Positions 50,740-60,102 are shown, counted from the stretch's first letter. The stretch is DNA of 64,000 nucleotides from DAOUJW01 sp034421015 (GCA_034421015.1 DAOUKT010000033.1:3138-67137); one strand, 5' to 3'. The notes: generated by a model not told the origin, from the sequence alone. Numbers and translations: made by a program.

Positions 50740-51975
50740 ATGCCGGAGAGCGAACGCAGAGAGCCTGGCCATTCGGATCACGACCACGATGACCATTCCG
50801 GTCACGACCATGACGCTCACTCTGGTCACGACCATGACGCCCACTCCGATCACGACCATGACGCTCACGCCGAGCATGACCATGACGCCCACTCCGGCCA
50901 CGACCACGACGCCCACTCCGGCCATGACCACGACGCCCACGCCGGCCATGACCATGACGCCCACGCCGGCCATGACCATGACCATGATGACCATGATGAT
51001 CATGACGATCATTCAGGGCATGATCACTCCGGTCACGGGCACGAGGGCCATGACCACGCCCACGACCTGCGGGGCGCCAGCCGCCGCAGCCTGATCATCG
51101 CCCTTGTACTTATCTCCTCCTACATGGTAGCGGAGGTTATTGGGGGAATAGTATCAGGCAGCCTGGCTCTCCTGGCCGACGCCGGACACATGCTCACAGA
51201 CGCCGCGGCCATCGTCATGGCGCTGGTGGCAATGTGGATTGCAGGCAGAGACGCTTCCCCGGAGCGGACGTTTGGTTACTATCGCACTGAGGTGCTGGCC
51301 GCCATGGCCAATGCCTTTGGCCTGTGGCTGATAGCAGGCTGGATTGTATTTGAGGCGTACCACCGCGCCTTCAGCGAAGAAGTGCACGTGGACGGGCTGC
51401 CGGTGCTGATAGTAGGCGCCGGTGGCTTCTTGATTAACCTCGCGGCCGCATGGATGCTACACCGCTCGTCGGAGCACAGTGTGAACGTGGAAGGGGCCTT
51501 CCAGCACGTCCTGGCAGACCTGCTGGGTTCCGTAGCAGTTATAGCGTCGGGAATAGTCATTCTCACCACGGGCTGGGTGCTGGTAGATCCGATTCTCAGC
51601 GTCCTGATTGCGCTGTTCATTGTGTACAATACACGCGGTCTGCTGGTTACGGTCCTGAACGTGCTCCTGGAAGGAGTCCCAAAGCACGTAGACGTGTACA
51701 AACTCTGCAGCGACCTGGAAAACATTGAGGGAGTTACCGTTATTCACGACGTTCACGTGTGGACCATCACTTCCGGGAACGAGGCGTTCACGGCCCATAT
51801 CCTGGTGGACCCCTCCTATGAGGGCGACGTTGACGAAATGCTGCGTAGGATGCACAGGGTAGCCAAGCGCACCCACGGCATAGGGCACGTGACGTTGCAG
51901 CTTGAGCGATCGGCGGGGGAGTGCACTGAGCAGCATCACGTGGGCCATCTTGTGGCCCATTCCCGGGCGGGCTAA
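50740..51975 (+). CDS. CDF-family zinc exporter with His/Asp-rich N-terminal repeats
   Basis: This 411-residue cation diffusion facilitator (ZitB/CzcD/ZnT type) works in the inner membrane. Residues about 10-108 are near-tandem GHDHDAHS units, an extreme metal-binding tail. Six membrane segments follow, with the two zinc-site motifs HMLTD (LLADAGHMLTDA) and HVLAD (GAFQHVLADLLGS). A cytoplasmic domain with VIHDVHVWTITSG follows, then a short tail with ECTEQHHVGH. The ATG at 50740 follows AAGGAG. It balances the ZnuABC importer by exporting zinc. Confidence 0.92.
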   Translation: MPESERREPGHSDHDHDDHSGHDHDAHSGHDHDAHSDHDHDAHAEHDHDAHSGHDHDAHSGHDHDAHAGHDHDAHAGHDHDHDDHDDHDDHSGHDHSGHGHEGHDHAHDLRGASRRSLIIALVLISSYMVAEVIGGIVSGSLALLADAGHMLTDAAAIVMALVAMWIAGRDASPERTFGYYRTEVLAAMANAFGLWLIAGWIVFEAYHRAFSEEVHVDGLPVLIVGAGGFLINLAAAWMLHRSSEHSVNVEGAFQHVLADLLGSVAVIASGIVILTTGWVLVDPILSVLIALFIVYNTRGLLVTVLNVLLEGVPKHVDVYKLCSDLENIEGVTVIHDVHVWTITSGNEAFTAHILVDPSYEGDVDEMLRRMHRVAKRTHGIGHVTLQLERSAGECTEQHHVGHLVAHSRAG

Positions 51976-52021
51976 CCTGGGCCTCTCAGACAGAGTTCTT
52001 TTCGAGCCTGCGCCGAAAACC

Positions 52022-52057
52022 AAGAGTCCCTCAGCTCTACAGAACTGAGGGACTCTT
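52022..52057. terminator. Bidirectional terminator between CDF and His-rich genes
   Basis: A perfect 13-bp stem, AAGAGTCCCTCAG (52022-52034) and CTGAGGGACTCTT (52045-52057), has a 10-base loop. It lies between the plus-strand CDF stop (51975) and the minus-strand His-rich gene stop (52080), and can serve both. Confidence 0.8.
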
Positions 52058-52079
52058 CTCAGGTAAGGAGGTTCAAGCC

Positions 52080-52304
52080 CTAGGCCGCGTGGGTGTGGTG
52101 CTCGTGCTCGTCGCACTCATGCGGGTCGTGGACGTGACCGGGCTCATCGCCATGGTGCTCGTGGGTGTCGCACTCATGGATTGAGTGGGCATGGTCTTCC
52201 ACGTGATGCTCGTGCTCGTCGCACTCGTGCGGGTCGTGGACGTGACCGGGCTCGTCGCCGTGGTGCTCGTGCTCGTCACACTCATGTGCCGTGTGCTGCT
52301 GCAT
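52080..52304 (-). CDS. Small His/Cys-rich repeat protein (candidate zinc store)
   Basis: This 74-residue protein has 24 His and 4 Cys and is acidic throughout. A 28-residue block (residues 7-34 and 43-70), starting HECDEHEHHGDEPGHVHDPH, is repeated almost exactly at a 36-residue spacing, and each block holds two HEC(D)xHEHH units. The reading frame is supported by an excellent ribosome site (AAAGGAGGAGTC) before the ATG at 52304 and a consensus-like promoter behind it. It has no signal peptide or membrane segment, so it is cytoplasmic. The metal is inferred to be zinc from the neighbouring ZnuABC and CDF genes. I know of no named family. Confidence 0.78.
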   Translation of the reverse strand: MQQHTAHECDEHEHHGDEPGHVHDPHECDEHEHHVEDHAHSIHECDTHEHHGDEPGHVHDPHECDEHEHHTHAA

Positions 52305-52352
52305 GACTCCTCCTTTCTCAAGCGTTGGAGTTACCTCGCCTCGTATAGTAGC

Positions 52353-52381
52353 AAGATATGAACTTGGAAGCGCATTGTCAA
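52353..52381 (-). promoter_or_regulatory. Promoter of the His/Cys-rich gene
   Basis: On the minus strand, consensus TTGACA (52381-52376), a 17-base spacer and TATCTT (52358-52353) lie about 49 bases before the ATG at 52304. Confidence 0.65.
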
Positions 52382-52661
52382 TAAAAACTAAGACATCGTA
52401 TCATATTTCGTCGCTGCCTTTGTGGGTAGCGCATCTTTACATAGCTCCGTGGGAGCGAGAGCGCAATTTTGATATTGTGTTTTGCGATTCCACCTTGGCC
52501 CGGGCAACGCGGCTCGGCCCGGCTTTCCGCGTCGCTGCGACTTCTCAAGGGCTGGTCTCCAAGCCTTTGATGTGTGAACATAGTCTTACCTCACGTCAAT
52601 TCAGCCGGCTGACGGCGGATGACATCTTCTGATTGTATACGCGCATAGGAGCAGGGATAAA
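52382..52661. other. Non-coding gap upstream of the peptide-binding protein
   Basis: No gene is supported here. The sequence is AT-richer near 52385-52480. No clear promoter for the plus-strand gene is seen beyond GATTGTATAC (about 52631-52640). Confidence 0.3.
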
Positions 52662-54899
52662 ATGAAGCTTGCAGTTGGCGTCATCCTGGTTTTCCTGGCA
52701 CTCGCAATAGTGGCGGCGTGTGACGGGGCGACTGCGCCAACGCCTGCGCCCAGCCCAACGGAGGTCCCAGCTCCCACCCGGACGCCCGTTCCAACCGATA
52801 CCCCAGCCCCGACCGAAACGCCCGCGCCCACGGAGACGCCTGTCCCCACTCAAACACCGATTCCAACGGCGACCCCGGCGCCAACCGCGTCTCCCACGCC
52901 TGCGCCTGACGCTGCTCCGACTGCGGTTGCCGTCAGCTACGTCCCCTATGAAGACCGGACCATTGGCGTCCGGTTCCTGATTCCTGACGGGTGGGAGAAA
53001 TCGGAGAGCGGGGAGCTTGGAGAGTGGTTGCAGCTTGTCAGCGAGGATGGAAAAACCAGCCTTACGCTGCAGGTCGAGGCTTATGATCCCGGCTCCACTC
53101 TGAGCCAGCGGATGGACGTGCTGCTGTATGAGATTGCGACCGAGGAACCGGAGACGATTGTGGACCGGCTCGGCGCGATTACCCTGGCCGACGGCTCTGA
53201 TGCACTGCGCGCCGATCTTCTGCAGCCGGGCGTCGATGGGCAGACGGTGAGGCGCATGCAGATAGCGGAGCGCGGCGGCTTCACCTTCGCTCTGTCGCTG
53301 GTCATGCCCAGGTCTGAGGAGGAGAACCTGCATAACCTGACCGTCAACGTTCTGGACCGCTTCGCCAGCTTCCCGCCCGCCCCCTACGGCATCGAGCGTG
53401 ACCGGGCTTTCACCATGCCAACGGGTGAGCCGTCCACCCTGGACCCGGCCATCGCCAGGGAGGCCACGTCTCACCTGTACGTGAGCGGCATCTTCAGCGG
53501 CCTGGTCCGTTTCGGTGACGATCTGTCGGTCCGGCCTGACCTTGCAGAGGGATGGGTGATCGACGAGGCCGGTGTCGTCTACACATTCACGCTTCGCGAA
53601 GGCGTTACCTTCCACGACGGCGCTCCCATAACTGCCGGCGACGTCAAGTATTCAATAGAGCGCGCCACCGACCCCGATCTGCACAGCGACACGGCGCCGC
53701 TTTACCTGGGTGATATTGTCGGGGTTCACGAGAAGCTGGAAGGGGAGGCCGATGAGGTTGCCGGCGTGGAGGTGGTCGACGAGCGCACCATCCGCATCAC
53801 CATCGACTCGCCGAAAGAGTACTTCCTGGCCAAACTGACATACCCCGTCAGCGCGGTGGTAGACGGTCGACAGATAGAAGCCCTTGGCGCTGACTGGTGG
53901 ATGAGCGACGAGATCAACGGTTCCGGCCCCTACCGGCTTATGGTATGGGACCGGGAAGAGGTCATCATCCTCCGGCGCTATGACGGCTACCACGATCCGG
54001 TCACCCTGGAGTACTTCATCTCGCCCAGCGCCCCCATTCCGGGCGCGCGCTCCCTTCAAATGTACGAGACTGACGCCTGGGACGGCCTGTTCGTGAGGCC
54101 CGCGTCCCTGTCCTGGATTCGCGAAGACCCACTGCTCAGCGGCCAGCTGCACGAGTACGACCGGCTGACAACCTTCTACATCTCGGTGGACGGGACGCGG
54201 CCGCCCTTTGACGATCCGAAGGTGCGTCTGGCATTCGGGATGGCCCTGGACAGGCGGGCTCTGATTGACGGGGTATACGGGGGAACCGTCACCTTTGCCA
54301 ACGGCCTGCTGCCGCCCGGAATGCCGGGCTACAGTGAGTCCTTGATGGGGATTCCCTTCGATCCGGAGGAGGCCCGCCGGCTGCTCTCCGAGTCCCGGTA
54401 CGCAGACGATTTCCCGGAGGTGGTCTTCTCCACTGTGGACGTGAGAGATGGCGACCCTCCGCTATCGGTGCGGTACATGATTGATTCGTGGAGAGAGCAT
54501 CTGGGCGTGGAGGTGCAGACGGACTTCCTGGATGCGGAGAGCTTCTACTACCTGGTGGAGGAAGAGGGGCAGCACATCTACACCACCGGCTGGGTGGCGG
54601 ATTACCCTGACCCCGAGAACTACCTGGACCTGCTCCTGCACTCGGACAGGCACAACGCCAGATACGCCAACCCTGAGTTCGACAGCCTGCTGGAGCGCGC
54701 AAGGGTGGAGCAGGACCGGGAGGCGCGCCTGGCCCTGTACCGGGAGGCGGAGCAGCTGCTTATGGACGACGCGGGAGTCATTCCCCTGTTCCACGTCAGT
54801 GACTACGTGTTGCTGCGTCCCCACGTCCAAGGTTTCAAGGTCTCGATTGCGGGCCAACCGGCCCTGGGCGGGATCACCCTGGACCCTATCGAGGAGTAG
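52662..54899 (+). CDS. Peptide/nickel-type ABC binding lipoprotein with N-terminal DcrB-like domain
   Basis: This 745-residue lipoprotein has signal-peptide cleavage at VAAC (Cys20). A linker of about 65 residues is almost pure Pro/Thr/Ala repeats. A globular insert of about 150 residues (about 90-240), starting VSYVPYEDRTIGVRFLIPDGWE, resembles PsbP/DcrB-like domains. Then comes a full SBP_bac_5 domain (TMPTGEPSTLDPAIAREATS; LREGVTFHDGAPITAGDVKYS). The family binds oligopeptides or nickel chelates. No permease or ATPase genes are next to it. GGAGCAGGG precedes the ATG. Confidence 0.88.
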   Translation: MKLAVGVILVFLALAIVAACDGATAPTPAPSPTEVPAPTRTPVPTDTPAPTETPAPTETPVPTQTPIPTATPAPTASPTPAPDAAPTAVAVSYVPYEDRTIGVRFLIPDGWEKSESGELGEWLQLVSEDGKTSLTLQVEAYDPGSTLSQRMDVLLYEIATEEPETIVDRLGAITLADGSDALRADLLQPGVDGQTVRRMQIAERGGFTFALSLVMPRSEEENLHNLTVNVLDRFASFPPAPYGIERDRAFTMPTGEPSTLDPAIAREATSHLYVSGIFSGLVRFGDDLSVRPDLAEGWVIDEAGVVYTFTLREGVTFHDGAPITAGDVKYSIERATDPDLHSDTAPLYLGDIVGVHEKLEGEADEVAGVEVVDERTIRITIDSPKEYFLAKLTYPVSAVVDGRQIEALGADWWMSDEINGSGPYRLMVWDREEVIILRRYDGYHDPVTLEYFISPSAPIPGARSLQMYETDAWDGLFVRPASLSWIREDPLLSGQLHEYDRLTTFYISVDGTRPPFDDPKVRLAFGMALDRRALIDGVYGGTVTFANGLLPPGMPGYSESLMGIPFDPEEARRLLSESRYADDFPEVVFSTVDVRDGDPPLSVRYMIDSWREHLGVEVQTDFLDAESFYYLVEEEGQHIYTTGWVADYPDPENYLDLLLHSDRHNARYANPEFDSLLERARVEQDREARLALYREAEQLLMDDAGVIPLFHVSDYVLLRPHVQGFKVSIAGQPALGGITLDPIEE

Positions 54900-54935
54900 A
54901 ACGAGGGTCGCCGGAGACCTTCGGCTGGAGCTGCG

Positions 54936-56210
54936 CTAGTCCCGGTGACGCGGCGGGATTGCTGCGAAGGCTGCGACGGCGCACGCGGCAGGCAGGGCCA
55001 GGAATACCGCCGTGGCCAGGGTGTAGCTATTGAAGACGTCGAACATAAAGCCAAAGGGGAGGGGGCCCAGGGCCGCTGAGGCCACCATGCCCGTAGTGAC
55101 AACGCCCCGAATGGAACCCAGGTTGGCCCGGCCGTAGTAGTTGGGCCAGATGACCGCGGCGGTAGTCATCAGGATTCCCCCACCCAATCCAAGGGACAGG
55201 CCGTACAGAAGGGCGTGCCAGGGATGGGCCATCACGAAGGTCAGCAGCATAGAGAAGACCAGGATGAACTGGCCGCCCGCCAGGACAAACCGATTGGGAA
55301 CCCTGTCGCACAGGAAGCCCGCCAGGAACGTCCCGGACAGGGCCCCGGGCGCGATGACGCTGAGGGCTGAGGCCGCCACCCCTGCGTCCAGTCCCCGGCT
55401 GTCCATGACCGATACGTTGTGGAACACCAGCGCGGTCGAAATCAGCGAGTGGGAGGACCCGGCGAAAATCAGCAGCCAGAAGGCGCGTGTCCTGAGGGCC
55501 TCCGCCAGGGTGAAGTTGACCTCGCCCGCAACGGCGTCGGTCGTTCCCAGGTCGGACGGGCCCCGGTCTCCGTCGGGATGGAGGCCCAGGGACTCTGGAT
55601 TCCTTCGTACCAGCAGGATCGCGGGCGCAAGCATCAGGACCCAGACCAGCAAGCCAAGGGCGACCCACGCGCTTCGCCAGCCGTAGGTCGTGATGAGGAG
55701 GTAAATCAGGGGCGGGAAAGCGGCCTGGCTGGCCACGCCTCCAAGGGTGTTCAGCGCCATGACCCTGCCCCGGAGCCGCACGAACCAGAGGGCTATCAGG
55801 GTTGTGGGGATCAGCGTCAAAGACCCCTGGCCCAGGATTCTGATGAGCGCGAACCCTGCGTAGAGATGCCATTCCCGGGAGACCTGGCTCAGCGAAATCA
55901 GGGCTATCCCGAACAGAAGCGCCACGACCGCCAGCATCACCCGCGCGCCGTGCCTGTCCAGCAGGCGGCCCACCAGGAACATTGAAGCGGCGGCCGTGAG
56001 GGAGCCCGCAGTGTAGAGACCGGAGACGGTTGTCCTGGACCAGCCAAGCTCCTCGATTATTGGATTGACGAAGACTGAGACGGAGTAGGTCTGGCCGGGG
56101 CCGGAGGTGAACATTCCCAGCCCTGTCACACCCAGGATGACCCAGCCGTAGAAGAAGGGAATGCGGGTGGGCCAGGGCTGGAGCGCGGCTTGTCGCAAAC
56201 TGGAGTCCAT
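54936..56210 (-). CDS. MFS transporter (possibly leaderless)
   Basis: This is a 424-residue, 12-segment carrier, monocarboxylate/oxalate-formate-antiporter-like in layout (IPFFYGWVILGVTGLGMFTSGPGQTYSVSVF; FLVGRLLDRHGARVM). The ATG at 56210 has no ribosome site but lies 6 bases after a TATAAT, so the message may start at the start codon. A longer TTG start at 56270 also lacks a ribosome site. The substrate is unknown. It is divergent from the next MFS gene. Confidence 0.82.
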   Translation of the reverse strand: MDSSLRQAALQPWPTRIPFFYGWVILGVTGLGMFTSGPGQTYSVSVFVNPIIEELGWSRTTVSGLYTAGSLTAAASMFLVGRLLDRHGARVMLAVVALLFGIALISLSQVSREWHLYAGFALIRILGQGSLTLIPTTLIALWFVRLRGRVMALNTLGGVASQAAFPPLIYLLITTYGWRSAWVALGLLVWVLMLAPAILLVRRNPESLGLHPDGDRGPSDLGTTDAVAGEVNFTLAEALRTRAFWLLIFAGSSHSLISTALVFHNVSVMDSRGLDAGVAASALSVIAPGALSGTFLAGFLCDRVPNRFVLAGGQFILVFSMLLTFVMAHPWHALLYGLSLGLGGGILMTTAAVIWPNYYGRANLGSIRGVVTTGMVASAALGPLPFGFMFDVFNSYTLATAVFLALPAACAVAAFAAIPPRHRD

Positions 56211-56412
56211 TGGATGATTATATATTCGGTTCAGGGAGGTGAGAACCCGCAGGGATATGCCTGTCTCCAACGTCTTCGAAAGGTCAGGCGTGACATTCGC
56301 GCCTGAAGTGTGGTATTGTGCATCAGTCAGGGGCGATATTCACGGCAACCGCGCCCTTATTCCGGCCCTCGGGTTTCTGGCCCGTGGGCGCCCTAGGAGA
56401 TAATGGATTCCT

Positions 56413-57726
56413 TTGGACCCCGACCCTCCAAGTAGAGGCAGCCAGGGTAGAAGGCCCAGTTCCTCTGTAGATTCCGAACCACCAGGACGCTCCCGCGTCT
56501 TCTACGGATGGTGGATAGTTGCCGCCGCGACTGTGGCAGGCACCATTCAGTCTGCCGTGTTCAACACGGGCGCACAGGCGCTCTTCCTTCCACTCCAGAG
56601 GGAGTTTGGGGCCACCCGCACCGCCATCACGGTCGCTTTTTCCCTCAGAAGGCTGGAGGGCGGACTGACTGGGCCGCTTGAAGGGTATCTTATCCACTGG
56701 ATTGGGCCTCGCCGCTACATGATGGCTGGATGGGTCATATTCGGGGCGGGCTTCATACTCTTGAGCTTTTCTCAGAACATATACCACTTCTACGTGTCGT
56801 TCCTTGTGATTACCCTGGGCCAGAGCGTCGCCGGATTCCTGCCCATAGTCACCGTTCTGATCAACTGGTTCAACGCCTGGCGAGGGAGAGCCATCGCCAT
56901 CTACCAGCTGGGCGGGAGCCTGGGAGCGCTGCTGATTCCCGCCTTTACCTGGTCGATTCTATATTTAGGATGGCGCCCAACCACACTGGCCGTAGGAATC
57001 GTCACCATAATCATCGGTATCCCGCTGGCGGTCGTGATGAGATCTGGCCCCGAGGGGTATGGGTACCTGCCGGACGGAAAGCGGCCTGAAAGCCAGGAGG
57101 CTTCAGAGTCGGACAACACAGCCCAGGACGTGGCGGGCCCCACAGTCCTCCAGTCGCTGAAAGACCGCAGCTTCTGGTTCCTGGCCCTGTCCCACTCCGC
57201 CGGAATCACTGCCTGGGGCGCGCTCCAGGTCCACCAGATACCGGCGCTGGTAGATATAGGCATTGATGAGCTGGCGGCAGCCGGCATACTCTCCTATACC
57301 CTAGGGGTTGCCGCGATAGGCCGGGTGGTAGGAGGTTTCCTGGGCGATTTGCTCGGTCCCCGCAAGGTGACGGCAGCGGCGTTCATCTTCCAAGGGGTCT
57401 CGGTGACCATACTGGCCTTTGCCACCAACATGACCCAGGTCATGGTCTTTGCGACAATATTCGGGGTTGCTTTCGGAGCGCGCGGTACTCTCATGACCGT
57501 GCTGAGAGCGGAGGTCTTCGGCAGAGAGAACTTCTCGCGCCTGGCCGGGCTTATGGACCCAATCAGCAGCGTGTCCGTCTTCGTCACCCCCCTGGTTGCG
57601 GCGTGGATGTTCGATACCCTTGGCTCATACCAGCTTGCGTTCCTTGGGTTGGCGGCGCTGAATGCCTCCGGCGCTCTGCTGCTGCTGGGAATCCGCGTCC
57701 CACCTTCAAGCCGGTCCAGCCGGTGA
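56413..57726 (+). CDS. MFS transporter, oxalate/formate-antiporter-like
   Basis: This 437-residue carrier begins, after a polar N-terminus, with SRVFYGWWIVAAATVAGTIQSAVF, and the FFYGW-type start matches the divergent MFS gene. The 12 segments are split by a cytoplasmic loop near residue 220 (YGYLPDGKRPESQEASESD). RVVGGFLGDLLGPRKV is the loop 8-9 motif. The TTG at 56413 is about 12 bases after GGAG, so the start is moderately sure. The substrate is likely an organic acid by family. Confidence 0.85.
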   Translation: MDPDPPSRGSQGRRPSSSVDSEPPGRSRVFYGWWIVAAATVAGTIQSAVFNTGAQALFLPLQREFGATRTAITVAFSLRRLEGGLTGPLEGYLIHWIGPRRYMMAGWVIFGAGFILLSFSQNIYHFYVSFLVITLGQSVAGFLPIVTVLINWFNAWRGRAIAIYQLGGSLGALLIPAFTWSILYLGWRPTTLAVGIVTIIIGIPLAVVMRSGPEGYGYLPDGKRPESQEASESDNTAQDVAGPTVLQSLKDRSFWFLALSHSAGITAWGALQVHQIPALVDIGIDELAAAGILSYTLGVAAIGRVVGGFLGDLLGPRKVTAAAFIFQGVSVTILAFATNMTQVMVFATIFGVAFGARGTLMTVLRAEVFGRENFSRLAGLMDPISSVSVFVTPLVAAWMFDTLGSYQLAFLGLAALNASGALLLLGIRVPPSSRSSR

Positions 57727-57857
57727 CCTGCGTCTAGCTACCGAATTCCCAAGGTGATAGAATAAACGCGTAGGAGGTCTCCAGCGCCGCTTTCAGGGCT
57801 GGAGATACTTATATATTGCCAGCCCCCAGGCGGCGGCCTTGGGCAGAGCAGGTGCGA

Positions 57858-58736
57858 ATGGACAACCCGGAGCGCCTCCACAACTTGCAGGCGAGCAGCC
57901 TGGTCAGGCTGATATCCTCGGTTGCGGCCGTTTCGCTAGTGGCGGCGGCGGGCGTGACAGTCATCGAGGCCCAGAGCGAGCCAGACCCACTGATGCAGCT
58001 GCCGGCCGCCGCGATCACCCTTGCGATCGGAGCCCTGGTTATCTACGCGAGCTCCCTGTCCGTCTCGGGCCGGCGGGAAGCGGCGCTTGCCGCCTGGGGT
58101 GTCTGCATTGCCGCGCTCATTCTGCTGCCCGGCTTGCAGCTTCTTCCAATCTGGTACAACACCCCCTTCCTTCTGGAAGTCAAGGCCCTGGCTCCACCGC
58201 CCTGGCCCTACGCCGTTGCCATCCCCTTGCTGCTCTTTCTTGTCCTAGAGTCGGTTATCCCGGACGAAAGGGGCAACGACACGTCCAACCTCTTTCTCAT
58301 CCTGGGGCTGACGTCCGCCATTGTGTTTCTCTTCTTTACCTTCGTCCTGGTTGGTTTCACGGCAAACCGCTCCGCCCTGATTCTCATTCCCCACCGGCTC
58401 ACCCTGAGCGCATTGACGCCCGTTGCCATCAGCGGGCTGATTGTCCTTTGCACGGTCCTGGTTCGCAGGGGATATGCCGGGCAGGGGATAGCGTTGCTGC
58501 TGGTAATCGGGCTGGGTGTGGAGTGGGTGTCGACCTGGTCCTACGACGGCCCGCACTTCATACCGGAGTCCTCCTTCATTCCGTATCCCCGATACCCCTT
58601 GCTTCCCATACTTGCAGGGACAATCCCGGGCATACTGACGGCCTCGACTGCGCTCTTCGCCGGATGGGAGGTGTACTTCCGGGAACGGGAAGGGGAACCT
58701 CCATCGACCAACCTTGAAGCTGTACAGGCGGGCTGA
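57858..58736 (+). CDS. Integral membrane protein upstream of DUF58
   Basis: This 292-residue protein has about eight hydrophobic segments, and no family is recognised. The ATG at 57858 (MDNPERLHNL) follows GAGCAGG; an upstream start at 57816 would add a basic stretch. It ends in a polar tail (YFREREGEPPSTNLEAVQAG). The DUF58 gene starts 5 bases after its stop, so it probably belongs to the DUF58/transglutaminase/MoxR group and may be a membrane partner. Confidence 0.65.
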   Translation: MDNPERLHNLQASSLVRLISSVAAVSLVAAAGVTVIEAQSEPDPLMQLPAAAITLAIGALVIYASSLSVSGRREAALAAWGVCIAALILLPGLQLLPIWYNTPFLLEVKALAPPPWPYAVAIPLLLFLVLESVIPDERGNDTSNLFLILGLTSAIVFLFFTFVLVGFTANRSALILIPHRLTLSALTPVAISGLIVLCTVLVRRGYAGQGIALLLVIGLGVEWVSTWSYDGPHFIPESSFIPYPRYPLLPILAGTIPGILTASTALFAGWEVYFREREGEPPSTNLEAVQAG

Positions 58737-58741
58737 CCGGG

Positions 58742-59992
58742 ATGAGACCAACGCGCACCCACGCCGCCCTTGGGCTTCTTGCCCTGTCACTCTTCCTGTC
58801 GCTGGCGACGGGATATGCCATATACTACCGCCTCTTGTCGATCACTGTGCTGGTACTGGGCGGCAGCGCTCTCTGGTCGTGGTTGAACCTGCAGGGAACG
58901 CGGATAACCGCGCAGCGCACCTTCAACAGGCTCCAGGTCGGCGAGTCGGTTGAGAGCCGGATCACCATAGAGAACACCAGCCCTGTACCCAAGCTGGGCC
59001 TGGAGGTAACAGACCTGTCTGAGCTTCCGGGAAACACCTCCGGCGCAGTGGTCAACGTGCCGGGTTCGGCAGAGGTTGTCGTTTCCTCCGAAATACCCCT
59101 CAGGCATCGGGGCATATACCAGGTGGGCGCTCCGGTGGCAACCAGCGGCGACCCCTTCGCCTTCGTGCGGTTACGGCGCAGGAACCCGGGCTCCCAGCAG
59201 CTTATCGTGTATCCGCGCATGGTGGATATGCCCCCGTTCTCGCTGACGCGGGGGGACATTGTGGGAGAGGGCGACCTCCAGGGGAGCAGCCCGGAGGCCA
59301 CTTACTCCGTATCCACAATCAGGGAGTACCGGCCGGGGGACAGCTCGAAGCACATTCACTGGCCCTCTACGGCTAGAAAATCCGACTTCATGGTGAAGCA
59401 GTTCGACACCGGGATGGAGGACCTGGTGTGGGTCCTGCTTGACCTGGAGAGAGCGGCGCACTACGGCGAGGGGCAGGAGAGCACCGAGGAGTACGCTGTG
59501 ACCGCGGCGGCCTCGATTGCCCGGAGCTACTCGGAGGCGGAGTGGGCCGTGGGCCTCATGGCCCAGGGCAACCGGCCCTGGATTATGGCCCCGCAGGAGG
59601 GAGCGCCGGGCCTGGACAGGCTGCTTCTTGCCCTCACCGAGGCGCGCGCCCACGGCACGGTCCCCGTAAGAGACCTGCTCACCTACTGGCATGCCCAGGT
59701 CGCATCCCAGGTTGTGACCCTGATACTGGTCACCCCTTCCGTGGACCCGTCGTGGAGCCCGCTGCTGGACTCCATGATCCAGCAGGGCGTCTCCGCGACT
59801 GTGGTGGTTGTGGACCCCAAATCCTTTGGCGACCAGCGCGACCCCGCTCTGCTGCTCAACCAGCTTCAGCAGAGGGGGACGCCCGTCTACCTGCTACAAC
59901 GGGGAGAGGACATAGCCCAGGGACTGACGTATCGATGGCGCTCCGCTTCCTCCGCGGCGTCGTCTGCGGAGGTCTCAGGAGCGCGCCCGTGA
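58742..59992 (+). CDS. DUF58-domain protein
   Basis: This 416-residue protein has two N-terminal membrane segments, then a CARDB-like beta region. The DUF58 core (VWA-like) has EYRPGDSSKHIHWPSTARKSDFMVKQF (about residues 196-222) and a following DLVWVLLDLE strand. DUF58 proteins work with MoxR ATPases and TgpA-like transglutaminases in membrane or surface-protein assembly. Here it sits between a membrane protein and the transglutaminase-like gene, as in the usual clusters. Confidence 0.88.
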   Translation: MRPTRTHAALGLLALSLFLSLATGYAIYYRLLSITVLVLGGSALWSWLNLQGTRITAQRTFNRLQVGESVESRITIENTSPVPKLGLEVTDLSELPGNTSGAVVNVPGSAEVVVSSEIPLRHRGIYQVGAPVATSGDPFAFVRLRRRNPGSQQLIVYPRMVDMPPFSLTRGDIVGEGDLQGSSPEATYSVSTIREYRPGDSSKHIHWPSTARKSDFMVKQFDTGMEDLVWVLLDLERAAHYGEGQESTEEYAVTAAASIARSYSEAEWAVGLMAQGNRPWIMAPQEGAPGLDRLLLALTEARAHGTVPVRDLLTYWHAQVASQVVTLILVTPSVDPSWSPLLDSMIQQGVSATVVVVDPKSFGDQRDPALLLNQLQQRGTPVYLLQRGEDIAQGLTYRWRSASSAASSAEVSGARP

Positions 59993-60034
59993 CTTCCAAG
60001 AATGGTCTGAACAAATCCACTCCCGCGAAGCCTG

Positions 60035-60102
60035 CCCCGTACCCCGATAAGGGGGCGGGGGTCCATGCCCCGCCACCACTGGATTCCTGCCTACGCAGGA
60101 AT
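60035..60102. repeat. Hairpins and repeat remnant
   Basis: Two hairpins lie between DUF58 and the next gene. GGCGGGG (60054-60060) pairs with CCCCGCC (60068-60074). ATTCCTGC (60083-60090) pairs with GCAGGAAT (60095-60102); the latter resembles the right half of the dispersed element at 33285-33362. Confidence 0.5.

Noticed and set aside
50770..51050. Regular short repeats resembling a CRISPR array
   Set aside because: The periodic units of about 24 bases encode a continuous His/Asp-rich protein tail in frame with the CDF exporter and have no unique spacers of normal length.
52095..52286. 108-bp direct repeat as a mobile or CRISPR repeat
   Set aside because: It is an in-frame duplication inside the His/Cys-rich gene, with a ribosome site and promoter upstream.
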